41,082 nt of DNA from Rhodospirillaceae bacterium TMED23 (lineage in GTDB: Bacteria > Pseudomonadota > Alphaproteobacteria > Rhodospirillales > UBA2165), in contig NHCC01000018.1 in assembly GCA_002168115.1 (NCBI GenBank), positions 203,002 to 244,083 on the forward strand, read 5' to 3'. This document shows positions 18,609 to 26,554 of the stretch, one piece after another. Both the position numbers and the translations under genes were made by a program. A model generated the notes under the pieces. That model was not told the origin of the DNA. It saw only the letters and a program-made list of their open reading frames with translations, and did not search any database. Positions within the stretch are counted from its first letter, which is position 1. Every line of letters begins with the position of its first letter.

Positions 18609-20159
18609 ATGTTTAAAGCTCTTAAAAATATTAGACGTTTAATTTTTATTTTTCGAACGCTCGGAAAATATAATGTGTTATCGCTTCTAAAAGAAGCAGG
18701 TATAGCTAACAACATCATCAATATTTTTGTCTTAATCTCAAAAAAAAATTTAAAATTCAAACCTGGCAAACGTTTAGCTATGGCTCTCGAAGAACTTGGT
18801 CCTACATTTATTAAGTTAGGCCAGGCACTGTCGACACGCTCAGATATTTGTGGTGAGGAAATTGCTTCAGACCTATCTAAACTTCAGGATAAGCTACCAG
18901 CCTTCAGCAAACAAGATGTTAAAAATATTATAGAGAACGAGATGGGAAAACCTGTCGAAAAATGTTTTGCAGAATTTAACTGGAACGCGGTAGCAGCTGC
19001 ATCTATTGCACAGGTTCATTTTGCAACAACTATAGGGGGCTGCGAAGTTGCTGTTAAAATACTACGTCCAAAGATAGAAGAAGCTTTTAAAAGAGATATA
19101 GACTTATTTTATTGGATTGCTGAACTTATCGAACATACGCAACAAGACCTTCGTAGATTTAAGCTTATTGAGATCATTAAAACCTTCGAAACAACTATCA
19201 ATCAAGAAATGGACCTTCGTTTTGAAGCTGCGGCAGCTGGAGAGTTGGCTGAAAACTTTATCGGTGATCAGGAGTTTGAAGTCCCAGAGGTTGATTGGAG
19301 CCTAACATCCAAGCGTATTCTAACACTGCGGCGAGTTGATGGAATTTCTATTGGTGATACTGATTTAATTAAGCATGCTGGTCTAGATCCAAACGAGATA
19401 CTTTCAAAAGCTGCAACGTCATTGTTTAAACAGGTTTTTCGAGATGGTTTTTTTCATGCAGATCAGCATCCGGGAAATATTTTTGTTTCGAGAGAAGGTA
19501 AAATTATTGCGATTGATTTTGGAATCATGGGCCGTCTGGATATAAAAACTCGTTATTATCTGGGACAAATGCTACTATCTTTTCTAAATAGAGACTACAC
19601 TCGAGTAGCCGAACTTCACTTTGAGGCTGGGTACGTGCCTTCCGATAAATCTGTTCACTCATTTGCTCAAGCGTGCCGGTCAATCGCAGAGCCAATATTG
19701 GGAAAACCCCAAAATGAAATATCAATCGCGCGACTACTTGGTTATTTATTTCAAGTATCAAAAGACTTCCAAATGGAAGTGCAGCCCCAATTACTTTTAC
19801 TTCAAAAAACCATGCTCACTGCAGAAGGGGTTGGACGCAAACTAAGCCCAACGGCAAATATTTGGCTCCTTGCACAACCATTAATTGAACACTGGGTTGA
19901 GAACGATTTAAATAAGGAATCTATTTTCATTCAGTCAACAAAGGAAATTGCAGATAAGATAAAGGGCTTGCCAAAAACTTTGTCTTTACTAGAAAAAAAT
20001 ATAAAAACCTTAAGTAAAGAAGGCTTAAAAATTCACGCTGATAGTCTAAAAGAGTTTCAAAGAAAAAGCTCGCGCAGAGCTTTAATCGAGAAGTTAATAT
20101 TATGTTTTTTATTATTTTCTTTGGCGAGCTGGGTTTATTTAATTTACGCAAAACTCTAG
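18609..20159 (+). CDS. ubiB: UbiB family atypical kinase/ATPase, ubiquinone biosynthesis
   Basis: 516 residues of the ABC1/ADCK/UbiB family. The KxGQ motif is in TFIKLGQALSTRSD (Lys69 to Gln72), the alanine-rich loop in VAAASIAQVHFA, VAVKILRP contains the nucleotide-binding lysine, and the metal-binding site is AIDFGIMGRL. A C-terminal hydrophobic segment (LILCFLLFSLASWVYLIYAKL) anchors it in the inner membrane. It supports ubiquinone hydroxylation and methylation, probably as an ATPase. It starts 17 bases after ubiE and is cotranscribed with it. Confidence 0.94.
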   Translation: MFKALKNIRRLIFIFRTLGKYNVLSLLKEAGIANNIINIFVLISKKNLKFKPGKRLAMALEELGPTFIKLGQALSTRSDICGEEIASDLSKLQDKLPAFSKQDVKNIIENEMGKPVEKCFAEFNWNAVAAASIAQVHFATTIGGCEVAVKILRPKIEEAFKRDIDLFYWIAELIEHTQQDLRRFKLIEIIKTFETTINQEMDLRFEAAAAGELAENFIGDQEFEVPEVDWSLTSKRILTLRRVDGISIGDTDLIKHAGLDPNEILSKAATSLFKQVFRDGFFHADQHPGNIFVSREGKIIAIDFGIMGRLDIKTRYYLGQMLLSFLNRDYTRVAELHFEAGYVPSDKSVHSFAQACRSIAEPILGKPQNEISIARLLGYLFQVSKDFQMEVQPQLLLLQKTMLTAEGVGRKLSPTANIWLLAQPLIEHWVENDLNKESIFIQSTKEIADKIKGLPKTLSLLEKNIKTLSKEGLKIHADSLKEFQRKSSRRALIEKLILCFLLFSLASWVYLIYAKL

Positions 20160-20199
20160 ATAATAATCTGAATTATACCAATAATTTATGTAATTTACT

Positions 20200-20208
20200 T
20201 GCTATAAT
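20200..20208 (+). promoter_or_regulatory. Possible extended -10 promoter for coaBC
   Basis: TGCTATAAT, a consensus -10 with TGn extension, in the 116-base gap between ubiB and coaBC. No matching -35. It would drive coaBC-dut separately from ubiE-ubiB. Confidence 0.4.
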
Positions 20209-20275
20209 ATTAATCCACGTCTAACTTTCATTTTTGCTATTAAAAATTAACGCCAAAAATTCTACGGTTTGCAAA

Positions 20276-21505
20276 ATGAATAACAAACAAAGGGTCTTAC
20301 TTATAATCTCCGGTGGTATCGCGGCTTATAAAAGCCTCGATCTTATTCGAGAACTAAATCGCCTTAATATAAGTATTAGATGTATATTAACTGAAAACGC
20401 TGGTAAGTTCGTAACTCCACTTTCGCTTACAGCTCTGAGTAAAGATAAAGTTTATCAAGACCTATTTTCCGTTTCAGATGAAAATACTATGGGGCATATT
20501 CAATTATCTAGAAATACGGATTTAGTATTGGTGGCTCCAGCAACCGCCAATATAATAGCTAAGATGTCCTGTGGCATAGCCGATGACCTTGCCACAACAA
20601 CATTACTTGCCACTGATAAGCCCGTAATCATTGCCCCGTCGATGAATGTGAGAATGTGGAATCATGCAAGCACCCAGACTAACATATCGACCCTTTTAAA
20701 AAGAGGTATAAAAATCATTGGTCCTGAAGATGGCGAGATGGCATGCGGTGAATTCGGGTTAGGCAGAATGTCAGATATAGAAAAGATTAGTGCAACCCTA
20801 AATAATTTTTTTAAAATCAAAACCAATAAAGCTGCGGGCAAGTTAAAAGGCAGAAAAGTGGTTGTAACAGGCGGGCCGACCCATGAAGCAATTGATCCTA
20901 TAAGGTATATAACTAATCACTCGTCAGGAAAACAGGGTTTTGCAATAGCAAGGGCTCTCCATGAACAAGGTGCAACTACTACTTTAATTACCGGTCCAAC
21001 GCAAATACCAGATCCTCCTGGAATTTGTGTTAAACATATTACAACTGCCGAAGAAATGTTACAGTCCTGTTTGGATTGCCTACCTGCGGACATCGTGATT
21101 TGTGCTGCAGCAGTTTCAGACTGGCGTATAAAAAATCAATATTCTGAAAAAATTAAAAAGCAAGACGAAACTTTATCGCTAGAATTAATGGAGAACCCAG
21201 ATATTTTAGCTACTATAGCTAGAACTCAAAAAAATCGACCAAATCTAGTGATCGGATTTGCTGCTGAGACCCAGAATTTACTAGAAAATGCAACTATCAA
21301 ACTCGATAAAAAAGGATGTGACTGGATTTTAGCAAATAATGTCTCAAAGGAGACTGGGGTTTTTGGTGGGGACACTAATCAAATAAAATTTATTTCTAAA
21401 AATAAAATAGAAGAGTGGCCCATTTTGTCTAAAGAAGCCATCGGGAAAAAATTAACTAAAAGGATTATAGCATTTCTGAAAGATCATAAAAATGGAAAAG
21501 ATTAG
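20276..21505 (+). CDS. coaBC: Bifunctional phosphopantothenoylcysteine decarboxylase/synthase
   Basis: 409 residues from the ATG at 20276. A TTG 14 codons earlier would only add a non-homologous extension. The CoaC half (~1-180) has ISGGIAAYKSLDLIREL, MGHIQLSR (catalytic His), APSMNVRMW (substrate clamp) and ACGEFGLGRM (catalytic Cys). The CoaB half (~190-409) has KVVVTGGPTHEAIDPIRYITNHSSGKQGFAIA and DKKGCDWILANNV. It adds cysteine to 4'-phosphopantothenate with CTP and decarboxylates it. The end overlaps the start of dut by 14 bases, so translation may be coupled. Confidence 0.94.
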   Translation: MNNKQRVLLIISGGIAAYKSLDLIRELNRLNISIRCILTENAGKFVTPLSLTALSKDKVYQDLFSVSDENTMGHIQLSRNTDLVLVAPATANIIAKMSCGIADDLATTTLLATDKPVIIAPSMNVRMWNHASTQTNISTLLKRGIKIIGPEDGEMACGEFGLGRMSDIEKISATLNNFFKIKTNKAAGKLKGRKVVVTGGPTHEAIDPIRYITNHSSGKQGFAIARALHEQGATTTLITGPTQIPDPPGICVKHITTAEEMLQSCLDCLPADIVICAAAVSDWRIKNQYSEKIKKQDETLSLELMENPDILATIARTQKNRPNLVIGFAAETQNLLENATIKLDKKGCDWILANNVSKETGVFGGDTNQIKFISKNKIEEWPILSKEAIGKKLTKRIIAFLKDHKNGKD

Positions 21506-21944
21506 CGTTTCTATTAAACGCTTAAAGAATTATCAAGGTCTACCTTTACCAGAAATACAAACAAATTTTTCTGCCGGTGTTGACTTACTTGCAGCAGTTA
21601 ACAACACATTAGTCATAAAACCAAGCCAACGCAAAATAGTTCCTACTGGAATATCAATTGCCTTGCCAGAGGGTTATGAGGCACAAGTACGCCCACGCTC
21701 TGGCTTAGCCATCAAAAATGGAATAAGCGTGCTGAATACGCCAGGAACAATTGACTCAGACTATAGAGGTGAAATTGGTGTAATTCTTATTAATTTTGGA
21801 AATAATACATTTAAAATCGAGCGTGGGATGAGGATCGCTCAAATGGTTGTATCACCAGTAGTTGCGATTGCGTGGAATGAAACCGACGAGTTATCTAAAA
21901 CTACACGAGGTAGTGGGGGTTTTGGTTCTACAGGTACAAAATAA
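21492..21944 (+). CDS. dut: Deoxyuridine 5'-triphosphate nucleotidohydrolase
   Basis: 150 residues with the five dUTPase motifs in order: AGVDLLAA, PRSGLAIKNG, GTIDSDYRGEIGV (substrate-binding Asp/Tyr), RIAQMVVSPV, and the C-terminal RGSGGFGSTG arm. It hydrolyses dUTP to dUMP and PPi, keeping uracil out of DNA and feeding thymidylate synthesis. The ATG lies inside the end of coaBC, a common coaBC-dut pairing. Full length for the family. Confidence 0.96.
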   Translation: MEKISVSIKRLKNYQGLPLPEIQTNFSAGVDLLAAVNNTLVIKPSQRKIVPTGISIALPEGYEAQVRPRSGLAIKNGISVLNTPGTIDSDYRGEIGVILINFGNNTFKIERGMRIAQMVVSPVVAIAWNETDELSKTTRGSGGFGSTGTK

Positions 21945-21977
21945 AATGCGTCATATTAGATGGAGATTAGTATTACA

Positions 21978-22433
21978 ATGTTCCGCCTTTCAAAAAAAGT
22001 ACTGTTTGCCGTTGAAGCGGTAGTTGATATTGCCTATCACGCCGGCAGCCAACCAGTTCAAAGCAGAGATATTACCCGGCGTCAGGGTATTCCACGTCGA
22101 TATCTCGAACAAGCATTACAGGAATTGGTTAAGGCAAACCTTCTTCATGGAGTAAGGGGACCAAAAGGAGGTTATAACCTTGCGAGGGAGCGGCGGCGTA
22201 TCTCGCTGGGAGATATTATTGAAATTATAAGTAAAATGGACCAATCAGTTAATATGTTTGAGAAAGAAGTCGGTTCAAATCTTGCAAAGTTAGTAATTAG
22301 CCCACTGCTATCCGAACACCAAAATGAAATGATGAGGAAGTTGGATCAAATTTCAATCGATGACCTATGCCAAAAAGCTCGTTCCAGTGGAGTAATTAGC
22401 GAAGGCCGTGAAAACTTAGATTTTTCAATATAG
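21978..22433 (+). CDS. Rrf2-family transcriptional regulator lacking the Fe-S cysteines
   Basis: 151 residues from the ATG at 21978, chosen because a GGAG lies 12 bases before it and the family starts MFRLSKK. An in-frame ATG at 21960 has no Shine-Dalgarno. The winged helix-turn-helix has VQSRDITRRQGIPRRYLEQALQELVKANLLHGVRGPKGGYNLAR, the Rrf2 signature. IscR-type regulators have three cysteines around residues 90-105; here that stretch (DQSVNMFEKEVGSNLAKL) has none, and the only Cys is near residue 135. It is therefore more like CymR, the cysteine regulator. It lies 18 bases before cysK, which supports a role in cysteine metabolism (inference). Confidence 0.85.
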   Translation: MFRLSKKVLFAVEAVVDIAYHAGSQPVQSRDITRRQGIPRRYLEQALQELVKANLLHGVRGPKGGYNLARERRRISLGDIIEIISKMDQSVNMFEKEVGSNLAKLVISPLLSEHQNEMMRKLDQISIDDLCQKARSSGVISEGRENLDFSI

Positions 22434-22451
22434 CAATGTATAAAAGTAATT

Positions 22452-23417
22452 ATGAATAAATTATCAGAATTCAGAGGTCGTATATACGATAGTATAATAG
22501 ACACTATAGGTGCTACACCATTAATTAAATTAGACCGGCTTCCGAAAAAATATGATTGTCATGCTATTATACTCGGTAAATGTGAATTTTTTAATCCATT
22601 AGCTTCAGTTAAAGATCGTATTGGACATGCCATGATTATCGCGGCTGAAAATGAGGGAAAATTAAAAGAGGGTTCAGTCATTGTTGAACCAACATCTGGC
22701 AATACTGGTATTGCATTAGCATTCATTGCAGCAGCTAAGGGTTATCGACTAATATTAACGATGCCAGAAAGCATGTCTGAAGAAAGACGAAAAATGTTGT
22801 ATTTGTTAGGAGCGGAAATCATATTAACCCCAGCATCTAAAGGAATGAGAGGGGCTATTGAAAAAGCTCAAGAAATTGAAAGTAACACCCCTAACGCATT
22901 CATGCCACAGCAATTTAGTAACAACTCAAACCCTGAGATCCATTGTCAAACCACGGCTGAAGAGATTTGGTCAGATACAGGGGGAAAGATTGATGCAATT
23001 ATTGCAGGCATTGGCACCGGAGGAACTTTTACCGGAATTGGTAGAACATTAAAAAAAAGGAAGCCCAATATTCGCATGATTGCTATAGAACCTGAAGATA
23101 GTCCAATAATATCGGGGGGCATTCCTGGCCCCCATAAGATACAAGGTATTGGTGCGGGATTTATTCCAGATAATCTTGATACTAGTCTTATTGATGAGGT
23201 AATACAGATTGGAAATGAAACAGCATTAATAACCGCACGTCAGGCAGCTAGGTTAGAGGGTTTACCAATCGGTATATCTTCGGGCGCCGCATTAGCCGCT
23301 GCTCTTGAAGTTGGTTCGCGGTCAGATATGTTAGATAAGAAAATTATTGTGATTCTTCCTTCTTTTGCCGAAAGATATTTATCTACTGCGCTATTTGATG
23401 GAATTAATAATAGGTAA
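22452..23417 (+). CDS. cysK: Cysteine synthase (O-acetylserine sulfhydrylase, CysK type)
   Basis: 321 residues of the PLP fold-type II family. IGATPLIKLDRLP is the N-terminal landmark, FFNPLASVKDRIG contains the PLP-binding Lys, TSGNTGIALAF binds the carboxylate, and GIGTGGTFTGIGR binds the PLP phosphate. GISSGAALAAALEV near the C-terminus is the last active-site segment. It makes cysteine from O-acetylserine and sulfide. It follows the Rrf2 regulator by 18 bases and precedes moeB by 7, one transcription unit. Confidence 0.9.
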   Translation: MNKLSEFRGRIYDSIIDTIGATPLIKLDRLPKKYDCHAIILGKCEFFNPLASVKDRIGHAMIIAAENEGKLKEGSVIVEPTSGNTGIALAFIAAAKGYRLILTMPESMSEERRKMLYLLGAEIILTPASKGMRGAIEKAQEIESNTPNAFMPQQFSNNSNPEIHCQTTAEEIWSDTGGKIDAIIAGIGTGGTFTGIGRTLKKRKPNIRMIAIEPEDSPIISGGIPGPHKIQGIGAGFIPDNLDTSLIDEVIQIGNETALITARQAARLEGLPIGISSGAALAAALEVGSRSDMLDKKIIVILPSFAERYLSTALFDGINNR

Positions 23418-23424
23418 TTAAATT

Positions 23425-24219
23425 ATGTCTCTAACGGATCAACAAGTTGAAAGGTACGCAAGACACATTCTCCTTCCGGAAATTGGTGGCAGTGGACAAG
23501 CAAAAATTCGTGAAGCAAAAGTACTGGTGGTCGGCGCGGGAGGCCTCAGCACACCCATAATCCAATATCTTACCGCAGCCGGTATAGGCACAATCGGGGT
23601 AATAGATGACGACATAGTTGAACTAAGCAATCTTCAACGTCAAGTCATGCACTCAACCTCACGAATAGGAATGAAAAAGGTATTAAGCGCTAAAATCGCA
23701 GCTAGGGAAATTAACCCAGATACAAACATTATCTGCCATTCTGAGCGTTTAACTTATAAGAATGCCCGCCAATTAATATCTGAATATGATATTATTTCTG
23801 ATGGTTGTGATAATTTCTCAACTAGATTTTTAGTAATGGATAGTTGCTACCTTGAACGAAGAACATTAGTCTCGGGAGCTATTATGCGTTTTGACGGACA
23901 ACTGAGTGTTTTTAAACCACATAAAAGAAATGAAGGAGATTGTCCTTGTTATCGTTGCCTATATCCTGAAGCACCAAAACCAAATACAATCCCAACTTGT
24001 GCTGAAGCTGGAGTATTAGGATCACTATGTGGTATTATTGGCTCTATGCAAGCAACTGAAATCTTGAAAGAAATTATTGGTACGGGAGAGAGTTTATCAG
24101 GGTCATTAATTATTTTTAATGCTCTAAGTACTCAGTTTAGGAAAATAAAAATTAAACCAGATCCAAAGTGCTTGTTGTGTAGCCCATCCGCAACCATTAC
24201 AGAGATCAATCAGAAATGA
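23425..24219 (+). CDS. moeB: MoeB/ThiF/HesA-type adenylyltransferase (E1-like)
   Basis: 264 residues. Family start ERYARHILLPEIGGSGQAKI, then the nucleotide loop VLVVGAGGLSTPIIQYL, DDDIVELSNLQRQVMH, and DGCDNFSTRFLVMDSC. Zinc cysteines are CYRC (around residue 175) and CLLC at the C-terminus. It adenylates the C-terminal glycine of a small sulfur-carrier protein (MoaD, ThiS or a cysteine-pathway carrier). No rhodanese domain is fused. Its carrier is not in this window, so the pathway is open; the cysK context suggests sulfur transfer. It ends in TGA, 12 bases before a convergent gene. Confidence 0.88.
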   Translation: MSLTDQQVERYARHILLPEIGGSGQAKIREAKVLVVGAGGLSTPIIQYLTAAGIGTIGVIDDDIVELSNLQRQVMHSTSRIGMKKVLSAKIAAREINPDTNIICHSERLTYKNARQLISEYDIISDGCDNFSTRFLVMDSCYLERRTLVSGAIMRFDGQLSVFKPHKRNEGDCPCYRCLYPEAPKPNTIPTCAEAGVLGSLCGIIGSMQATEILKEIIGTGESLSGSLIIFNALSTQFRKIKIKPDPKCLLCSPSATITEINQK

Positions 24220-24231
24220 TAAACAATATTA

Positions 24232-25254
24232 TTAAATCAATGTTTCCAAAACCCGATTAGGCACCTTATGTCCATCGACAAAAGTTTTAATATTAATTAC
24301 TACAGTTTCACCCATTGCCACTCTGCCCTCCATCGTCGCCGAACCAAGATGGGGCAGAATGACAACATTCTGCATTTTTTTTAGTTTTGAGGGGACATTT
24401 GGTTCATCCTCAAAAACATCGAGGCCTGCGCCAGCAATTAATCCTTCATCGAGTAATTTTATGAGTGCTGTCTGATCAATAATATTCCCACGAGATGTAT
24501 TAATAATAAAACAATGCGGTTGAATAAGCTTAAGGCGTCGTTCAGATAATAAATGGTGAGAAGCTGGGGTTGAAGGGCAGGTTAAAACTATCGTATCCAT
24601 GTGAGCTAACATTTGATCCAAGCTTTCCCAGTAGGTTGCTTCTAACTGTTGTTCTTTTTTAGGTATAATTCGTGTCCGATTATGATAGTGAATCTTCAAA
24701 CCAAATCCCTTTGCACGCTGAGCCACGGCGCTACCAATTCTACCCAAACCAACTATGCCGAGCCTTTTTCCAGTAATTTTACTGCCAAGTAATTGTGTCG
24801 GTGTCCATCCGGTCCATTCGTTATTGCGAATTATGCGCTCACCTTCACCCAATCGTCTTGCTGTCATAAGAATAAGTGCCATTGTAATGTCAGCTGTATC
24901 CTCAGTTAGTACACCAGGTGTATTTGTAATTATTATGTTTCTTGCAGCCGCCGCTCGAAGATCTATGTGGTCGACACCAGCCCCAAAATTAGCGATCATT
25001 TTCAATTGATCACCCGCTGAGTTAATAATTTCAGAGTCAATAACATCAGTAACGGTTGGGACTAATATATCAGAATTTTGTACAGCCATAATCAACTCTT
25101 CCCTACTTAATGCAACATCATCCAAATTTAGGCGCGAGTCAAAAAGTTCCATCATTCGAGTCTCAACCGGGTCTGGAAGCTTCCGAGTAACGAAAACTTT
25201 TGGCCGTATGTTTATTTTGATATTATTAACAGAAATAATAATTAAATCCCCCAA
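24232..25254 (-). CDS. D-isomer-specific 2-hydroxyacid dehydrogenase (glyoxylate/hydroxypyruvate reductase type)
   Basis: 340 residues. The homologous part starts at RPKVFVTRKLPDPVE, near residue 17. The NAD(P) loop is GLGRIGSAVAQRAKGFG, followed by HYHNRTR, whose Arg suggests NADPH preference. Catalytic residues are the Arg of NTSRGNIIDQ, the Glu of GAGLDVFEDEP and the His of LPHLGSAT. It reduces a 2-oxoacid, such as glyoxylate or hydroxypyruvate, to the D-hydroxyacid. The start is a TTG at 25254; no in-frame ATG or GTG is available, so the true start may be another unusual codon closer to RPK. It converges with moeB. Confidence 0.88.
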   Translation of the reverse strand: MGDLIIISVNNIKINIRPKVFVTRKLPDPVETRMMELFDSRLNLDDVALSREELIMAVQNSDILVPTVTDVIDSEIINSAGDQLKMIANFGAGVDHIDLRAAAARNIIITNTPGVLTEDTADITMALILMTARRLGEGERIIRNNEWTGWTPTQLLGSKITGKRLGIVGLGRIGSAVAQRAKGFGLKIHYHNRTRIIPKKEQQLEATYWESLDQMLAHMDTIVLTCPSTPASHHLLSERRLKLIQPHCFIINTSRGNIIDQTALIKLLDEGLIAGAGLDVFEDEPNVPSKLKKMQNVVILPHLGSATMEGRVAMGETVVINIKTFVDGHKVPNRVLETLI

Positions 25255-25406
25255 TATGATAATTTATTAATAAACTAATTTATGCATATTTAATTCATTA
25301 TTATATAAATGGCCATAGTTCCAAAAGCTAGTCCAAATCATGATATTTAATAGGTCGTTAACCTAGATAAAGTAAACTACTTTAATTAGAAATTTTGATA
25401 AAAATA

Positions 25407-25940
25407 ATGAAAAAAATATACAATAAAAATAGTGCTTTTAAAAAGCTATCAATCTTAATTCTACTTCTGGGTTTTATGAGTTTTTATAAAACAAGTCTTG
25501 CAGAAAATTCATTAGAAAAAAAAAATAGTCCGCTGCCACGTTTCGTATCACTAAAGCAAGATAAAACTTATTTGCGTACTGGGCCCGGTGTTCAATATCC
25601 AATAGATTGGGTTTATCAAGTAAAAAACTTGCCTCTAGAAGTAATATTAGAGTTCGGCACCTGGCGTAAAGTACGTGATGTTAGAGGTGGCCAAGGCTGG
25701 ATCCACCAAAGTATGCTTAGCAAGATTCGAACTTTTATTATTACGGGGAAAATAAGAACACTTAGAAAATCTGAGAGCAGCAAATCAAATCCTATCGCTA
25801 AATTAGAGGTAAACGTTGTTGGAAAAATTTCTAAGTGCAAACACTCGTTAAGCTGGTGCATCGTTTCTGTAGATGGCTATAAAGGGTGGTTGCGTCGAGT
25901 AGACTTTTGGGGAGTTTATCCTGATGAAGCTATCAAGTAA
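25407..25940 (+). CDS. Exported SH3-like domain protein
   Basis: 177 residues from the ATG at 25407; a TTG four codons earlier is less likely. A signal peptide (~1-33, LSILILLLGFMSFYKTSLAEN) is followed by two bacterial SH3-like repeats. The first has RFVSLKQDKTYLRTGPGVQYPIDWVY and WRKVRDVRGGQGWIHQSML; the second covers the C-terminal third with WCIVSVDGYKGWLRRVDFWGVYPDE. Such proteins are periplasmic, often near cell-wall enzymes, and have no known reaction in this family. It has its own transcription direction, divergent from the hydroxyacid dehydrogenase and convergent with DUF3501. Confidence 0.85.
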   Translation: MKKIYNKNSAFKKLSILILLLGFMSFYKTSLAENSLEKKNSPLPRFVSLKQDKTYLRTGPGVQYPIDWVYQVKNLPLEVILEFGTWRKVRDVRGGQGWIHQSMLSKIRTFIITGKIRTLRKSESSKSNPIAKLEVNVVGKISKCKHSLSWCIVSVDGYKGWLRRVDFWGVYPDEAIK

Positions 25941-25963
25941 TATATCTCAATCTATTAGCTGTA

Positions 25964-26554
25964 TTATTTAAAATCCATCGCCAATATATCTAGGGTATCT
26001 TTTTGCAAGGTTGTGGAATGACTATATTTTGGATGATTTATACTCAATACAATCTGCTCCGCTTTTCTATTAAATTCTGCAATCTCTAGTTCTGAAAAAT
26101 TAAAATGGACAAATTGAACAGAAGAAGCTTTACCCTTCGAACTCGTGCGATCAACATCTTCTTCTGGCACAGCGGCAATAATTTTTTTGCCAATATGCAT
26201 ATTAATTTTTTCTTCAACTCCCCCCAGCCCCGCTAAGAAAGCGGTCCGTATATCGGGGTTATCAATCTCAAACATTAAAGTGGCAACGAGCTCCATTCCA
26301 TTAGGAATAAGTGGATTGTAAGCTGCCAATTCATCCTTTATTTGCGCCTTCCCACCCTTTTCAATTCGGAGCATCTCCTGCACTTGGTACCACATTGTAT
26401 TGTATGATTCAAAATAGAAAGTGGCATAAGGACCAACCGCTATTCTGCGTAATTTTTTCTCTTCAACGATTTCCTCTCTAAATTTACCCCTAATAGACTC
26501 ATATTTGCTGATGTCTAGTATATCACTTTCTTTGAGAGTAGTTTTCATAGTCAT
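25964..26554 (-). CDS. DUF3501 family protein
   Basis: 196 residues. The conserved DUF3501 region is ISKYESIRGKFREEIVEEKKLRRIAVGPYATFYFES, then TMWYQVQEMLRIEKGGK and AAYNPLIPNGMELVATLMFEID. RTAFLAGLGG and VQFVHFNFS follow. The function is unknown. Its start codon overlaps the stop of the upstream Fe-S gene by one base (TAATG type), so they are translationally coupled, as is usual for this pair. With rubrerythrin and irr upstream, a role in iron or oxidative stress is inferred. No membrane or signal segment is present. Confidence 0.88.
   Translation of the reverse strand: MTMKTTLKESDILDISKYESIRGKFREEIVEEKKLRRIAVGPYATFYFESYNTMWYQVQEMLRIEKGGKAQIKDELAAYNPLIPNGMELVATLMFEIDNPDIRTAFLAGLGGVEEKINMHIGKKIIAAVPEEDVDRTSSKGKASSVQFVHFNFSELEIAEFNRKAEQIVLSINHPKYSHSTTLQKDTLDILAMDFK

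Noticed and set aside
23425-24219. MoeB-like protein as a second selenoprotein
   Set aside because: All expected cysteines are present as TGT or TGC codons and the frame is full length.
25351-25365. TAGGT-5-ACCTA inverted repeat upstream of the SH3-like gene
   Set aside because: Arms of only 5 bp with no promoter elements aligned to it; likely chance.
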